A stretch of DNA of 64,000 bases. It comes from Flavobacterium aciduliphilum. Its GTDB lineage: Bacteria > Bacteroidota > Bacteroidia > Flavobacteriales > Flavobacteriaceae. Where the stretch lies: contig NZ_QLSZ01000008.1 in the NCBI RefSeq assembly GCF_003268855.1, forward strand, positions 62,001-126,000. Direction: 5' to 3'. Shown here piece after piece: positions 63,216-64,000 of this stretch. The translations under genes and the position numbers were made by a program. Within the stretch, counting starts at the first letter, position 1; each line of letters begins with the position of its first letter. Under the pieces are notes generated by a model. It was not told where the DNA came from and did not search any database. It worked only from the letters and a program-made list of their open reading frames with translations.

Positions 63216-64000
63216 ATGCAATTAAAGCGCGTTGTTGTAACTGGCCTTGGAGCTTTAACTCCTATAGGTAATTCCATTCAAGAATATTGGGAGGGTTTAG
63301 TCAATGGTAAAAGTGGGGCCGCTCCAATAACATATTATGATACTGAAAAGCATAAAACTAAATTTGCTTGTGAAGTGAAAAACTTCAGTATTGAGGCATA
63401 CATGGATCGTAAAGAAGCCCGTCGTTTAGATAAATTCTCTCATTATGCTATTGCCTCAAGTGACGAAGCCATTAAAGATGCTGGCTTGAATGACGAGAAT
63501 GTTAAAAAAAATCGCGTAGGTGTTATTTGGGGTGCAGGAATTGGTGGATTAGAGACTTTTCAAGAAGAAGTAATGTATTATGCTAAAGGCGACGGAACTC
63601 CAAAATTCAACCCTTTTTTTATCCCAAAAATGATTGCTGATATTGCCCCAGCGCATATTTCTATGAGAAATGGCTTTATGGGTCCTAATTATACTACCGT
63701 TTCAGCGTGTGCTTCTTCTGCAAATGCAATGATTGATGCATTCAACTACATCCGTCTAGGAATGTGTGATGTGATTATTACAGGTGGTTCTGAAGCGGCA
63801 GTTACAATCGCAGGAATGGGAGGATTCAACTCTATGCATGCTCTTTCAACGAGAAATGAAAGTCCAGAAACGGCTTCACGTCCATTTGACGCTACTCGTG
63901 ACGGATTTGTTTTAGGGGAAGGTTCGGGAGCTATTGTTTTAGAAGAATATGAACATGCTAAAGCACGTGGCGCAAAAATTTATTGCGAAATAGGTGGTGG
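63216..64000 (+). CDS. fabF: 3-oxoacyl-[acyl-carrier-protein] synthase II, N-terminal part (3' truncated by window edge)
   Basis: The frame starts MQLKRVVVTGLGALTPIGNS, the opening of FabF, and stays open to the window end (261 codons). The active-site Cys165 lies in TVSACASSANAM (codon 63708-63710). The catalytic His pair lies beyond the window. FabF condenses malonyl-ACP with acyl-ACP. It follows acpP after 170 bases. Confidence 0.96.
   Translation, partial: MQLKRVVVTGLGALTPIGNSIQEYWEGLVNGKSGAAPITYYDTEKHKTKFACEVKNFSIEAYMDRKEARRLDKFSHYAIASSDEAIKDAGLNDENVKKNRVGVIWGAGIGGLETFQEEVMYYAKGDGTPKFNPFFIPKMIADIAPAHISMRNGFMGPNYTTVSACASSANAMIDAFNYIRLGMCDVIITGGSEAAVTIAGMGGFNSMHALSTRNESPETASRPFDATRDGFVLGEGSGAIVLEEYEHAKARGAKIYCEIGG

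Overview
The window looks like a chromosomal segment of a member of the Flavobacteriaceae, most like Flavobacterium. The reasons are: AT-rich intergenic DNA, starts without a clear Shine-Dalgarno sequence, several promoters of the Bacteroidota form TTG-N19/20-TAnnTTTG, an aerotolerance operon batA-E, the gliding/type IX secretion lipoprotein SprE (PorW), two proteins with type IX C-terminal sorting domains, sdhCAB of the cytochrome b/fumarate reductase type, and an F1Fo ATP synthase operon that lacks the beta and epsilon genes. Nothing in it looks like a phage, an insertion sequence, a CRISPR array, an rRNA or a tRNA, and no stretch longer than 300 bases lacks a gene.

Layout. 1-4506: batA (3' end only), batB, batC, batD, batE. 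4693-7265: a CvpA-like protein, pheS and two small conserved hypotheticals. 7457-16481 (minus strand): one long unit running sprE, bactofilin, atpZ, a small membrane protein, atpB, E, F, H, A, G. 16636-20996 (minus): an ABC ATPase with its DUF5687 permease, and an M13 peptidase. 21194-24532: a SCO1-like protein, then feoA, feoB and a tiny FeoB-associated membrane peptide. 24668-28930: a 1420-residue secreted CUB/fibronectin protein. 28993-35561 (minus): a GH92 mannosidase and sdhC-sdhA-sdhB. 35780-42450: a ChaN-like protein, a Crp/Fnr regulator, an aminopeptidase P, a DUF1398 protein, bioB, an aldo/keto reductase and an alpha/beta hydrolase. 42447-51728 (minus): an AddB-like nuclease, an OmpA/TSP3 porin, kbl, an AddA-like helicase-nuclease and a GNAT acetyltransferase. 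51843-55539: sodA, a candidate small RNA, purF and a PfkB kinase. 55717-61536 is the accessory part: a four-gene cell-envelope/secreted operon ending in a type IX-secreted lipase, a divergent small HTH regulator, a DUF4143 ATPase bracketed by a 52-bp direct repeat, and a RelE/ParE toxin-antitoxin pair. 61584-64000: rnhA, purN, acpP and the start of fabF.

Most of the window is core metabolism: respiration (sdh, atp), purine synthesis (purF, purN), fatty acid synthesis (acpP, fabF), biotin, oxidative stress (bat, sodA), recombination (AddAB-like, rnhA) and iron uptake (feo). SprE links to the two secreted proteins, because both carry the sorting domain recognised by the type IX system that SprE serves.

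The most unusual signals are not in the core genes. They are: a compact transcription unit between sodA and purF that looks like a roughly 75-nt small RNA with its own promoter; two perfect palindromes 44 bp apart in front of the HTH gene at 59255; the near-perfect 52-bp direct repeat around the DUF4143 ATPase; a perfect 17-bp hairpin between atpA and atpG; and a family of long palindromes at gene junctions (5680-5727, 54544-54563, 37318-37384). All assignments were made by reading the sequence. No database search or folding calculation was run.
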